Of a DNA stretch of 36,842 nucleotides, positions 8,901 through 16,583 are shown piece after piece; position 1 is the first letter of the stretch; each line of letters begins with the position of its first letter. The stretch lies in contig UQFO01000023.1 of the NCBI GenBank assembly GCA_900540275.1, positions 1-36,842 on the forward strand. Direction: 5' to 3'. The DNA is from an uncultured Oscillospiraceae bacterium (GTDB lineage Bacteria > Bacillota > Clostridia > Oscillospirales > Acutalibacteraceae). A model generated the notes under the pieces. That model worked only from the letters and a program-made list of their open reading frames with translations, was not told where the DNA came from and did not search any database. A program made the position numbers and the translations under genes.

Positions 8901-9425
8901 GCGCAGCAGCACGGCCATATGGAGGACGTCGGCTACGACATGTACCTGAAGCTCCTCGGCGAGGCCGTCAAGGAAGAAAAAGGCGAGCCGGTGGAGGAAA
9001 TGGATCTCGAATGCCTGGTCGATGTCCGTGTTCAGGCGCATATTCCGGAGGATTACATTGAAAGCCTGAGCCAGCGGCTCGACATTTACCGCCGTATCTC
9101 CGACATACGGAGCCAGGAGGACGCGCACGACGTCACCGACGAGCTTATCGACCGCTTCGGCGACCCGCCGAAATCCGTGCTGGGGCTCATAGACGTAGCG
9201 CTTGTGCGCAACGCGGCGGCACAGATGGGTATTTATGAAATCAAGCAGCAGAACGATACCTTCCTGCTTTACGTCCGGCAGATTAAGTCGCAGGGCGTCG
9301 CGGACATTATCGGCAGGCTCAAGGGCAGGGCCATGTTAAACGCCGGGAATAAACCCTACATTGCCGTCAAGATGGGAAAGGATACGCCCGCCCTCGACGC
9401 ACTCCACCGGATTTTCAACCTGTAA
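5979..9425 (+). CDS. mfd: transcription-repair coupling factor
   Basis: A DNA translocase that removes RNA polymerase stalled at lesions and recruits UvrA. The 1148 residues match the family length. A UvrB-like N-terminal module is followed by the RNA polymerase-interacting CarD-like domain (LSPGDYVVHTTHGIGVFGG, from about 490). The RecG-like helicase has Walker A GDVGFGKT at 642-649 and a DEEQ box at 743-746. Motif VI-like QLRGRVGRSSR and a C-terminal TRCF domain complete it. The start has an AGAGGAAA ribosome site. No frameshift or missing motif is seen. Confidence 0.97.
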   Translation: MKFLSNVIKQLPEYKRLSECLDFSPAAAAAAGLTTVHKAHIIHALCAEKGVRAFVVASDEAEAQTLANDLSSMGGKALVYPVRDFTFRDVNSQSREYEHKRLNVLSKMLRGDYTAVIACIDAAIQYTIPPSALRDATVRFQSGGRLPLEQAVRVLTLNGYERCEQVEGPGQFAVRGGILDFFMPDAQAPVRAEFWGDEIDTLNYFDVETQRRTDYIEELTLTPSTELLIGDAEKLAAKIEHKASLLRGKTAAQARTVLQRESDSLRNGVRPGSMDKFIGLLYDSPGSLFDYKDKKDLLFLLEPVKTNERLRAYNRLFEEELQDCFSDGTLCRGFDKYQLDRVELLDILRTTRTVYLDNFTHGSYELPLRELVTFTAKQLSSWSGSMKVLCEDLQADFHKNSRIAVLAGTQRSAQSVAGELKKQGFPAELAEDPAELAPGKIYVLEGCLSSGFEYPALHFSVITHGQVAAAQKRKKAKNKNAQQIYSLSELSPGDYVVHTTHGIGVFGGIQKLDMQGVVKDYIRVEYAKKDVLYVPVTQLDLVSKYIGPRENSTVRLSRLGGTDWQKAKARVKSAVKDMAKELTVLYAQRMQAQGHAFPPDGDWQRDFEARFEYEETEDQMRCIEEIKADMERTAPMDRLLCGDVGFGKTEVALRAAFKCVTDSMQCALLCPTTILAWQHYQTVLRRFEGYPVRVELLSRFRTPKQQQDIIRRLKRGEIDMVVGTHRLVQKDVVFHDLGLCIIDEEQRFGVAQKERFKEISKNVDVLTLSATPIPRTLNMAMSGIRDMSVLEEAPQDRHPVQTYVLEHDDGVICEAIRRELRRGGQVFYLHNKVETIERRAAKLASLIPEARIAVGHGKMNEQELSEVWRKMIEQEVNILVCTTIIETGVDLPNANTLIIENADCMGLSQLHQLRGRVGRSSRRAYAYFTFVPNKVLSEISQKRLTAIREFTQFGSGFKIAMRDLELRGAGNILGAQQHGHMEDVGYDMYLKLLGEAVKEEKGEPVEEMDLECLVDVRVQAHIPEDYIESLSQRLDIYRRISDIRSQEDAHDVTDELIDRFGDPPKSVLGLIDVALVRNAAAQMGIYEIKQQNDTFLLYVRQIKSQGVADIIGRLKGRAMLNAGNKPYIAVKMGKDTPALDALHRIFNL

Positions 9426-9498
9426 CAATGGAAATTCGGCTGGTTTATTCTTCTGCGGAACTTACATTTGTAAATTTGTTAAATTATTTCTTTTGATA

Positions 9499-9527
9499 TA
9501 GACAAATTTTGCGGAAACGTGTATAAT
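9499..9527 (+). promoter_or_regulatory. promoter of the foldase-like lipoprotein gene
   Basis: TAGACA (9499-9504), a 17-base spacer and TATAAT (9522-9527) lie about 43 bases upstream of the ATG. Confidence 0.65.
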
Positions 9528-9569
9528 AATTTACGCTTTGTATCAAACGAAAGGAATGAGTATTAGAAA

Positions 9570-10682
9570 ATGAAAACTTCAAAAAAGATACTTGCCCTGG
9601 CTCTGGCAATGGGCATGTTCGCCGCAGTCGCAACAGGCTGTGCCGACGAGTCATGGTCTTATAAGGACGACCTGAACACGCTTTCCCCGGGAACCTATAT
9701 CTACTATATGTCGGGCGGCTACAGCTATGCCGCGTCCCAGGTGAGCAGCGCAAATTCGTCTTCAAGCTCCACAGAGAGCATCGACGTCCTGACACAGAAA
9801 ATCAAGGACCAGGACGACAAGGAAATTAACGCCCAGGATTATGTCCTGCGTGAAGCCGACCTTGCGTGCAAAAACCTGCTGAACACGGACAGGCTGTTTG
9901 CAGAAAGAAAGCTGAAGCTTTCAGAAGAAGAGGAAACCGCCGCGCAGTCGAACGCAGATACCATGTGGAGCTACTACGGCAAAACCTATGAGAAAATGGG
10001 CATCTCAAAGGATTCCTTCTACAACGCGGAATACCTATTTGCCGCTAAGTACAACGCCATCTTCAAGTCCATTTACGGAATCGGCGGAGAAAAGGCCGTA
10101 CCGGACGACGATATCAAGGACTACTTTATCAAAAACTACACCGATTATGCTTATCTGCCGCTGAACCTTTACAAATCGGAGGAGAGCAGCGATTCCTCCA
10201 CTGGCACGACGTCCGTTGCATTGAGCGAGGAAGAAATCAAGAAGGCAAAGGCCGATTTTGACGATTACGCAAAGCTCATCAACGACGGAAAGAATACTTT
10301 TGACGAAATCGATGATATATTCGTAAAGGACCAGGGGCTTGAGAAGAGCACGGCGGTCAAGAATACCGAGGTGCTGGACGACTCTTCTATCGGCGACGAG
10401 CTGAAAAAGGCGATTAAAGATTTAGACAACGGTAAGGCAACCGTTATCCAGGTCGGCAAGGACACCACCGCGGTGCTTTACCTCGTCTACAAGGGAGATA
10501 TCAATAAAGCCGCCGAAAATGTTTTCAACGACACCCAGCGCACCAATGTCCTGAGAAAAATGAAGTTTGAAGAATTCCAGGACGACATGGAAGCGCAGGC
10601 AAAGGACTACAAATGCGAAAAGAACGAGGCTGTCGTCAACAAGTACCAGCCCTCCATGTTTAAAGAGTATATGAACCAGTAA
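9570..10682 (+). CDS. secreted lipoprotein, SurA/PrsA-type foldase-like
   Basis: A lipoprotein signal peptide is clear: MKTSKK, a hydrophobic core, then A-T-G-Cys with the lipidated Cys at 24. A Ser-rich spacer (about residues 54-68) follows. The rest is a Lys/Glu/Asp-rich helical protein with internal 'SEEE' helices, like the SurA N-terminal chaperone region. The C-terminal part has a PrsA/parvulin-like arrangement (helical Asp/Lys-rich segment, then a beta strand VIQVGKDTTAVLYLV), but I cannot point to the catalytic parvulin residues. Expected role: folding of exported proteins at the outer membrane face. The gene follows mfd but has its own promoter and terminator. It could instead be an unrelated helical lipoprotein. 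Confidence 0.7.
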   Translation: MKTSKKILALALAMGMFAAVATGCADESWSYKDDLNTLSPGTYIYYMSGGYSYAASQVSSANSSSSSTESIDVLTQKIKDQDDKEINAQDYVLREADLACKNLLNTDRLFAERKLKLSEEEETAAQSNADTMWSYYGKTYEKMGISKDSFYNAEYLFAAKYNAIFKSIYGIGGEKAVPDDDIKDYFIKNYTDYAYLPLNLYKSEESSDSSTGTTSVALSEEEIKKAKADFDDYAKLINDGKNTFDEIDDIFVKDQGLEKSTAVKNTEVLDDSSIGDELKKAIKDLDNGKATVIQVGKDTTAVLYLVYKGDINKAAENVFNDTQRTNVLRKMKFEEFQDDMEAQAKDYKCEKNEAVVNKYQPSMFKEYMNQ

Positions 10683-10699
10683 TTCAAGCAGATTTGTTA

Positions 10700-10729
10700 A
10701 AGCAGGCGGAAACCCCGCCTGCTTTTTAT
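10700..10729 (+). terminator. rho-independent terminator
   Basis: AAGCAGGCGG and its complement CCGCCTGCTT form a stem with a short loop, followed by a T-run. It lies 17 bases after the lipoprotein stop. Confidence 0.9.
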
Positions 10730-10796
10730 TTGGCTTCTGTATAAAGGAATAAAAACAGTTTTTTCAGCTTTCAGGAATAAAACGCTGCGATTTTAT

Positions 10797-10804
10797 GCTA
10801 TAAT
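10797..10804 (+). promoter_or_regulatory. extended -10 promoter of the ClC-type gene
   Basis: TGC directly precedes TATAAT (10799-10804), 32 bases before the ATG. The -35 match is poor, so the extended -10 probably carries recognition. Confidence 0.5.
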
Positions 10805-10836
10805 TCTCCTATTACAAGGTAAAAGGCGGCATATTT

Positions 10837-12102
10837 ATGAAAGCCAAGACAAACAACCAGCTTTTGTTCCTTCTGTTTTCCGCCGCGGTCGGCGGTGTGT
10901 TTTCCGTTATCATCTGGGCGTTTCTAAAGGTCATGCAGCTCGGCATTACACTGCTTTGGGAGATTGTCCCCCAGTCTGTCCCCATTCCGAGCGCCCTCTA
11001 TACTATTGCGCTCTGTCTGCTCGGCGGCCTGGCAATCGGCCTTCTTCACAGATTTTTCGGAGATTTTCCAGAAGAACTCAACAGGGTGATGTCTAAGGTA
11101 AAACGGGAAAAACGGTACCCTTACCATAATATCCCCATCGTCCTCGTCATGGCGGTGCTGCCGCTCATATTTGGCGGAAGTATCGGCCCGGAGGCAGGGC
11201 TTACCGGAGTAGTCGTAGGGCTTTGCTATTGGGCGGGCGACCGGTTCCGCTACGCGGGCAAAAACCTCCGTGAACTGACAAACATTGGAGTCAGCGCGGC
11301 GCTCAGCGTTATTTTCCGCGCGCCGCTGTTCGGTTTTATGATGCCGATAGAGCAGAGCGGCAGCGAGGAAGACGCCCCCTTTCCAAAATCAAAAAAATTA
11401 GTTACCTATTTTGTTGCGATTCTTGCGGGCGTAGGCGTATTTGAACTGCTCTCGAGCTTTTTCGGCGGCGGGCTTTCCATGCCGCGCTTTGAAAAGTTCG
11501 CCGCCACTTCCCAGGACTGCTTTTTTGCAGTAATCCTTGCGGCGGCGGGTGTGCTGTTGGGACTTTTATTCTTTGCGTTTGAGCGTTTCAGCGAGCTTAT
11601 TGTAAGGCCGCTTGTGCGTTTTCCCATATTAAAGGGGATTTTAGGCGGGCTTGCCCTGTCCGCCTGTGGAATTTTGCTGCCCATGACGATGTTTTCCGGG
11701 GAAGAGCAGACAGCGCGTCTGACCGATACCTACGGTTCATATGCCGCTGGGGTTTTAATCGTCACCGCGGTCGTAAAGATGTTTATTACAAACTTTTGTA
11801 TTAAAACAGGCTGGAAGGGCGGCCATTTCTTCCCCGCAATTTTCTCAGGCGTGTGCCTCGGCTATGGGCTTTCGCTTTTGCTGCCTATTACTCCGGTTTT
11901 CTCAGTCTGCGTCGTCACTTCCGCCTCAATGGGCATGATGATGAAAAAGCCCGTCTGCGCCGCTCTCCTCTTGATGCTGTGCTTTCCGGCACAAAGCATC
12001 GTCTGGCTGCTGGCGGCAGCGTTTGCAGGCTCTCTTATCCCGGTTCCGCCTTTTCTCAAAAGTAAAGAAAATACATCTGGGGCGCTGTCCGAAGCGGAAT
12101 AA
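10837..12102 (+). CDS. ClC-family ion channel/transporter-like membrane protein
   Basis: The 421 residues carry around ten hydrophobic segments, consistent with a ClC fold. Motifs include GGSIGPEAGLTG (about 115-126) at the place of the ClC GxEGP selectivity loop, and a later GWKGGHFFPAIFSG matching the GxFxP loop. The usual gating glutamate of GREGP is not at its normal position (GSIGP instead). A Glu follows the Pro, a pattern I associate with the YfeO-like subgroup rather than with the chloride/proton exchangers. Transported ion and coupling therefore cannot be inferred. It is a monocistronic gene with an AAGG-type site before the ATG. Confidence 0.85.
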   Translation: MKAKTNNQLLFLLFSAAVGGVFSVIIWAFLKVMQLGITLLWEIVPQSVPIPSALYTIALCLLGGLAIGLLHRFFGDFPEELNRVMSKVKREKRYPYHNIPIVLVMAVLPLIFGGSIGPEAGLTGVVVGLCYWAGDRFRYAGKNLRELTNIGVSAALSVIFRAPLFGFMMPIEQSGSEEDAPFPKSKKLVTYFVAILAGVGVFELLSSFFGGGLSMPRFEKFAATSQDCFFAVILAAAGVLLGLLFFAFERFSELIVRPLVRFPILKGILGGLALSACGILLPMTMFSGEEQTARLTDTYGSYAAGVLIVTAVVKMFITNFCIKTGWKGGHFFPAIFSGVCLGYGLSLLLPITPVFSVCVVTSASMGMMMKKPVCAALLLMLCFPAQSIVWLLAAAFAGSLIPVPPFLKSKENTSGALSEAE

Positions 12103-12189
12103 TCATGCAAAATCTGCGCATTCATAGCCTAGAAGCTTGTATTTTAAGAGGCATACGCCTTAAAAAGAAAAAGAATATCATGTCGGGTA

Positions 12190-12219
12190 TTGAAAAATGC
12201 TGCCGGATTGTGCTATTAT
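12190..12219 (+). promoter_or_regulatory. promoter of the secreted acidic protein gene
   Basis: TTGAAA (12190-12195), an 18-base spacer, then TGC-TATTAT (12211-12219) gives a consensus-like promoter 32 bases before the ATG. Confidence 0.6.
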
Positions 12220-12250
12220 AAGGTGTATTAGAATTTTTGGGGGAAAGCAA

Positions 12251-13045
12251 ATGAAGAAGTATCTATGCAGCGCAGCGCTGATCATACTTTCTATATTGTT
12301 CCTATGTTTCCAAAATATGATGGCGTTCGCCGTGTGGTCCGACGACAGCGATGCCGGCGAACCCGACCAGTCTTATTCCGACTATATTCCGGAGCCCGTA
12401 CCGGACGACAGCAGCTATCCAGAACCTGAGCCGGACCCGGAGCCTGAACCTGAGCCGTCTTCTTCAGATTATGAGCCAGTTCCCAGCAGCAGCTATTCGG
12501 AGCCTGACTATACACCGCCCTCTTCAGATGACTTTGGGGGATACGAAAGCAATTATTCGTTCTATGACGACAGTTCCTACGACGATGGCGGCGCGGCGGA
12601 CAGCAGCGACGGTATGAGCAGCGCGGGTGTGGTTTCCGGCGTAGACAACGACCTGTATGACGTCAGCAAAACGGTTGATTCCAATGAGCTCAACAGCTCC
12701 GACTGGAAAATCGCCCTTGACCTGAGCAGCGGGCAGGATGGGGCAAATGATTTTAATTTTATAAAAAACAACAAATCGGCTGACGACGAGAATTCCAACC
12801 ACTGGATGCTGTTTCTTGGCATCGGACTGATTGCGGCGGCACTTGCCGGTATTATAGGGACTGTTGTTTACTGTGTGGGCAAATCTAAGAAGATAAAGGC
12901 CGGAAAGGGAAAGGGAACGCCCTCCTCCCCTTCCAAAAACACACAGCAGCACGTTTACCAGCCAAAGAAAAACAAAATACAGAAATATGATACTGCCGAA
13001 ATAGACATCGATTTAGGCGGCAGCCAGCCGAGGGACCCTCATTGA
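12251..13045 (+). CDS. exported acidic low-complexity single-pass membrane protein, function unknown
   Basis: The ATG with a GGGGGAAAG ribosome site starts a 264-residue protein. An N-terminal signal peptide spans about 1-27. A long acidic region rich in Ser, Pro, Glu and Asp (about 30-120) includes PEP/PDPEPEPEP repeats. A transmembrane helix follows at about 185-209 and then a basic cytoplasmic tail rich in Lys. The topology predicts an outside stalk and an inside basic tail. No enzymatic motif and no sortase signal is seen. It converges on the phage operon and probably used the bidirectional terminator that is now split by an IS. Confidence 0.75.
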   Translation: MKKYLCSAALIILSILFLCFQNMMAFAVWSDDSDAGEPDQSYSDYIPEPVPDDSSYPEPEPDPEPEPEPSSSDYEPVPSSSYSEPDYTPPSSDDFGGYESNYSFYDDSSYDDGGAADSSDGMSSAGVVSGVDNDLYDVSKTVDSNELNSSDWKIALDLSSGQDGANDFNFIKNNKSADDENSNHWMLFLGIGLIAAALAGIIGTVVYCVGKSKKIKAGKGKGTPSSPSKNTQQHVYQPKKNKIQKYDTAEIDIDLGGSQPRDPH

Positions 13046-13217
13046 TTTCAACATATCAGAAAAAAACGCAGGATTATCTTTTAGCCGGGTTTATGGTATT
13101 TATCTCGTGCTAAGTTATAAAATCAGCTCTTTAATCAAATAAAAAAGGATTCCCAAATGAACCGGATACCGAAAAATAGACAGTAAAAAAGGGACTCAAT
13201 CGTAGAATAGCCAAGAA

Positions 13218-14057
13218 TTACGCAAGCTGACTCCGTTTAAGAAAGGGGGTCAGTTTGCTTTTGAGCTGAAACCTCTCGAAATTGTAGAAATAAATGTAGT
13301 CGTCAATCAGACTGCGCGCTTGCTGAAACGTCTGGATTTTTTGGCGGTAAATGCATTCCGTTTTGAGCGTACCAAAGAAGTTCTCGGCCGGAGCGTTGTC
13401 GAGCGGTGTGCCAGCTCTTGACATAGAGGGCAATATACCGTATTGTTTGGTTAGGTTCAAATAGCCTGGCGAGGTGTATTGGAACCCTTGGTCGCTGTGG
13501 AGGAGCAGTCCATCAGCGGCCTCTTTTTTTGCCTTCTGAATCGTGCGGTAAACGAGTGCATTGTCCTGAACGGTTCCCATATCGTAGGCCACAATGAAAT
13601 TGTCGTACAGGTCTTTGATGACGCACAGGTAGAGGACGCCCTCCCTGGTATGAATGTAGCTGATGTCGGTAACCCACTTTTGATTGGGACGGTCTGCATG
13701 GAAGTTCCGGTTCAGTTTGTTTTCATATATTTGAAATTGCTGCCGCCTTTGATACAAGGGTCTTGGACGACGTATTTGTGCAAGAAGGTTGTATTTGCGC
13801 ATCAGACGCAGCACCGCCTTATGGCTGATGACCAGCCCCGTCTCGTAGAGTAGCCAAAGCCTGACCCGCCGGTATCCGTAGGTGTAATTCGTATGTTCCT
13901 GACATTCTTGAATTAGTTTTCCTAATATCTCATCACGGTTGGGCTGGTCTTTTCGTTTTCTCCATGCATAGTACCCACTGCGTGATACACCGAAATATGC
14001 ACACAAATACGACACTCCATACTTCTCCCGGGTACTCTCAATCGCCGCATACTTCAC
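13218..14057 (-). CDS. IS3-family transposase OrfB (DDE integrase catalytic part)
   Basis: A 279-residue retroviral-type integrase. The N-terminal HTH_21-like part (SYLCAYFGVSRSGYYAWRKR) precedes the rve core. The DDE triad appears as the Asp of WVTDISYI, the Asp of LLHSDQGFQY, and the Glu of LDNAPAENFFGTLK. The GTG chosen lies 8 bases after a perfect AAGGAGGTGA site located inside the end of orfA. An in-frame GTG four codons upstream overlaps that site and is less likely. OrfB lies in the +1 frame relative to orfA, not the -1 frame usual for IS3 frameshift fusions, so coupled re-initiation is the simpler reading. Confidence 0.9.
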   Translation of the reverse strand: MKYAAIESTREKYGVSYLCAYFGVSRSGYYAWRKRKDQPNRDEILGKLIQECQEHTNYTYGYRRVRLWLLYETGLVISHKAVLRLMRKYNLLAQIRRPRPLYQRRQQFQIYENKLNRNFHADRPNQKWVTDISYIHTREGVLYLCVIKDLYDNFIVAYDMGTVQDNALVYRTIQKAKKEAADGLLLHSDQGFQYTSPGYLNLTKQYGILPSMSRAGTPLDNAPAENFFGTLKTECIYRQKIQTFQQARSLIDDYIYFYNFERFQLKSKLTPFLKRSQLA

Positions 14058-14352
14058 CGACTTCCTCACCTCCTTCCAGCAGCGTGCAGAATTCCACTTC
14101 CCGTTCCAGTTCCTGTATCCGTTGCTGTGACGTCATTGGTGTTTTTCGCGGCCTCCCTTTTCGTTTGGGGACAGCTCCCTGGGCTATCTCTCGTTCCCGT
14201 CTGCGCTGTCTCTCTAATAGTTTCCTCACCTGTTTCATCTCTAAGCCTGCTTCTTTTCCGATTTCCCGGTGTGTCATTCCTTTTCGTTCCATTTCCTTGA
14301 TGCTCTCTATTTGCTCTTCACTGTAGTGCCTCATTCCTTTTTTCCCTGCCAT
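14038..14352 (-). CDS. IS3-family OrfA (HTH DNA-binding subunit)
   Basis: A 104-residue protein. Residues 8-48 form a helix-turn-helix (SEEQIESIKEMERKGMTHRE, then IGKEAGLEMKQVRKLL). A basic linker and a short C-terminal heptad-type helix (QQRIQELEREVEF) follow, as in IS3 OrfA proteins that bind the terminal repeats. AGGAGGT lies 6 bases before the ATG. Its last 20 bases overlap orfB. Confidence 0.85.
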   Translation of the reverse strand: MAGKKGMRHYSEEQIESIKEMERKGMTHREIGKEAGLEMKQVRKLLERQRRREREIAQGAVPKRKGRPRKTPMTSQQRIQELEREVEFCTLLEGGEEVGEVCGD

Positions 14353-14459
14353 GACAAAACCTCCTGTTGTAGTTTCTATCCTACAACAGGAGGTCCTTTT
14401 CTTCAATGTCTATTTTTTCGCGGTCAGTTCAAAATTGGGAATCCTTTTTTGTTTTCCGT

Positions 14460-14924
14460 TTATTTATATGCGACTATGACATATTGGCCGCCGCTTTCGT
14501 TGAGGTTGCACCGCACGCCGAGCGACGCCGTGCTTTGCTGCGTTACCGTTACCTGGTTTGCAGAAAGGGAAATTCCAGCGCTGCCGCCATACGTCTGCGC
14601 GGCAAAACCGCCGTTTATAATGGTGTCTCCGCTTGCGTTGAGAGTAAGCGGAGCATTCTTTTTATACACTACAACCATTCCCGGCGGGAAATCGAACGTA
14701 TAGGTAAAGCTCGAAGCGCCGGTGCCGGCATACATTTTTACAGCGTAGGGCGCCGTGATTTTATTTTTTTCATTCTGTGTCACATGTATCGCGCCGTTTG
14801 CCAAATGCCCGCCCACCTCTTCATCGATAATGCGGTTATCCTCTACAAAATCCGCGCGAACCGGCCTGTCTGACGCAAGCCATAAATTGAGCCCCAGGTT
14901 TCCACTTTTTTCACTGGATGCCAT
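14460..14924 (-). CDS. short tail fibre/receptor-binding-like protein
   Basis: The last gene of the phage operon, 154 residues. It starts MASSEKSGNLGLNLW, a form common in fibre-tip and baseplate-attached proteins. Beta-rich, Gly/Ser/Thr/Asn-rich sequence follows (GTGASSFTYTFDF, LNASGDTIINGGFAAQ). AAGGAAAGGA lies 8 bases before the ATG, and the gene begins 16 bases after the gpI-like gene. The assignment rests on position and composition. It is much shorter than typical fibres, and no chaperone gene follows. Confidence 0.6.
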   Translation of the reverse strand: MASSEKSGNLGLNLWLASDRPVRADFVEDNRIIDEEVGGHLANGAIHVTQNEKNKITAPYAVKMYAGTGASSFTYTFDFPPGMVVVYKKNAPLTLNASGDTIINGGFAAQTYGGSAGISLSANQVTVTQQSTASLGVRCNLNESGGQYVIVAYK

Positions 14925-14940
14925 GCTTTCAGTCCTTTCC

Positions 14941-15513
14941 TTAAAATTCCGCCCCATATGCTTCAATCTCTTTCCACCTGAGATTTTTTGCGTCCATATA
15001 GGAAAATGTAAGATTTTTTCGGTCGATTGCCTCCCAATCAAGCGTGCGGAAATCCATGATTAAGTCCAGATGCGCAGGCAGCAGGGCCTGCGCCTGCGCG
15101 GCAATCCATTTTTTCTGCGCCGCCGTGTATGCCCCGCTGCAGACAATATGCAGTGCCATCTGGCGCGGGTATTCAAAAATCTGTGCTTTAAGCCCCAGGG
15201 CCGACAGCGCCCGCTGTGTTCCGGATAGGGTAAAATCGCCATAGGTTAGAGAAAGCCGTGCAATTAACATTTCTCTGCGCTGCTTTAGCGAAAGCTCCGT
15301 ACGGGGCGCGCCCGTAATGAGCTCCAGCATCTCAAGCCCAAAGCTCTCCGCCGTTTTGACCACGCTTTCCTGCAGAATTTCATCGAGCATTTCGTTTACG
15401 GTATCGAGCGCAGCAGCATAGGCACAAAGCTCCCGCCAGACGGCGCCTGTTTCCCTGAGTGGATAAATCCCGAGCGGCAAAAGCCCCTTTTTTAAAGATT
15501 CCGCCGCGCTCAT
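14941..15513 (-). CDS. baseplate protein, gpI/XkdU-like (DUF2313 type)
   Basis: A 190-residue protein. The N-terminal pattern SLKKGLLPLGIYPL, then a helical segment and an LELITG...LSLKQRREMLIARL region, resembles PBSX XkdU and P2 gpI, which build the baseplate wedge and connect fibres. The start ATG overlaps the stop of the gpJ-like gene (ATGA), with a G-rich site upstream. Position after gpJ and before the fibre supports the call. Confidence 0.75.
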   Translation of the reverse strand: MSAAESLKKGLLPLGIYPLRETGAVWRELCAYAAALDTVNEMLDEILQESVVKTAESFGLEMLELITGAPRTELSLKQRREMLIARLSLTYGDFTLSGTQRALSALGLKAQIFEYPRQMALHIVCSGAYTAAQKKWIAAQAQALLPAHLDLIMDFRTLDWEAIDRKNLTFSYMDAKNLRWKEIEAYGAEF

Positions 15514-16583
15514 GCCCCGTCCCCCCACTGCGTGACGACAATATCCTTGAGCACATAGAGCTGGTTTGGCAGCGCCGTACTGTCGCTTGTGTAATAATCG
15601 TCAAAGCGGTAAGAGGATACCCCCGGCACATGAAAGAGCGCTTCCCCCACACTGGACAGGCGCACGTCCTGCCCGACGGACAGCGAGTCGAAAAAGCCGC
15701 GTACCGCCTCTTTGCACTGTGCGCTTACCTCGTCAAAATCGTAGCCCTCGCGCACCGCCACCTCTGCATATATGCTGGCGCTGGCCGTCTGGGCCGCCTG
15801 TACCTTTACGTCCACGTTTACCTCACGCACCTTATCCATATATTCCTGTACGCGTGCAACCAGGCCGCTCCCCGCGGGAGCGGCCTTACCCGCGAGATAA
15901 ATATCCACGGTACCGGCGCCGCGTCCCCTTGGAACAACGTTTGCGGAATATACGCCTTCAAAGCTTTCCGCCGCATTCTGGTAATAGGCCCGGTTTGTCC
16001 CGTTCGGTACGTCCCTGATATGCTCTAAAACACGCCTGCGCAGCGTATCGTCGTCCTCCGCGTCCATACCGCCATCCATAGAACTCGGATTAGTCACCCG
16101 GCTGATTCCGGCGGGCGGCGTAACGATAACCGTCACTGTATCCTTCGCTGCGTTTGACCCACTGCCCGCGTTGACCGCCTGCGCATGAAGGTACAGGAAT
16201 TTATTTCCCTTTTTAATCATATCCCCGCGCGTCGTCACGAACCGCACAGGGTTCTCCCCCTGTGTCGAGCAGACGCAGCCCTGTGGAATATACAGGTCGG
16301 TCTCCGCCTCCTTTTCAATTGAAAAAAGCAGCACTCCCTGCGCAAACTGCGCCGCTTTGCGTGATAGGCCGCGCTGTCCTGCGTGATAATCGAGCTGTTC
16401 CCCGCCAGCTGTCTGTACAAACATCTGGCGTTTCAGCCACTCGGCATATGACTGCATAGAAAAAATTTCTCCCGCGAGAACCTTTAAACGGATGCCGATG
16501 TCTGACGCATCGTCCGCGCTGTACCCTGACAGGCTCTGGAATTTCTCCTGCATCCTTTTTAAAATCGTATCATAGGTTTCCAT
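15510..16583 (-). CDS. baseplate J-like protein (gpJ/XkdT-like)
   Basis: A 357-residue protein with the baseplate wedge gpJ pattern. The N-terminal ILKRMQEKF region is followed by QSYAEWLKRQMFVQTAGGEQLDYH and RGLSRKAAQFAQG. The central G-S-N-A-A segment and the EDDDTLRRRVLEHIR motif are characteristic of baseplate_J proteins of contractile-tailed phages. Its ATG shares one base with the stop of the gp25-like gene. Length matches XkdT (about 350). Presence of gpJ implies a contractile-type baseplate although no sheath gene exists here. Confidence 0.88.
   Translation of the reverse strand: METYDTILKRMQEKFQSLSGYSADDASDIGIRLKVLAGEIFSMQSYAEWLKRQMFVQTAGGEQLDYHAGQRGLSRKAAQFAQGVLLFSIEKEAETDLYIPQGCVCSTQGENPVRFVTTRGDMIKKGNKFLYLHAQAVNAGSGSNAAKDTVTVIVTPPAGISRVTNPSSMDGGMDAEDDDTLRRRVLEHIRDVPNGTNRAYYQNAAESFEGVYSANVVPRGRGAGTVDIYLAGKAAPAGSGLVARVQEYMDKVREVNVDVKVQAAQTASASIYAEVAVREGYDFDEVSAQCKEAVRGFFDSLSVGQDVRLSSVGEALFHVPGVSSYRFDDYYTSDSTALPNQLYVLKDIVVTQWGDGA

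Larger units (their letters stand above)
13158..14431 (-). mobile_element. IS3-family (IS150-like) insertion sequence, apparently complete
   Basis: Both ends begin TGAAC and carry imperfect terminal inverted repeats of about 25 bases, sharing the core GAAAAA.TAGACA (about 13171-13183 and 14407-14420). A 3-bp AAA direct duplication flanks the element (13155-13157 and 14432-14434). It contains leftward orfA (HTH) and orfB (DDE integrase). Size, ends and gene order fit IS3/IS150. Both reading frames are intact, so it may be active. Confidence 0.9.
13141..14450. terminator. bidirectional terminator split by an insertion sequence
   Basis: The left arm AAAAAAGGATTCCC (13141-13154) and the right arm GGGAATCCTTTTTT (14437-14450) are perfect complements. 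Removing the IS and one copy of the AAA duplication leaves an 8-bp stem, a five-base loop, and A/T runs on both sides. That is a classic bidirectional terminator between the convergent gene at 12251 and the end of the phage operon, which stops 10 bases from the right arm. Confidence 0.85.

Noticed and set aside
14406..14873. Rightward frame opposite the fibre gene, starting in the IS end
   Set aside because: It crosses the IS boundary and is antisense to the phage fibre gene; no site or motif.
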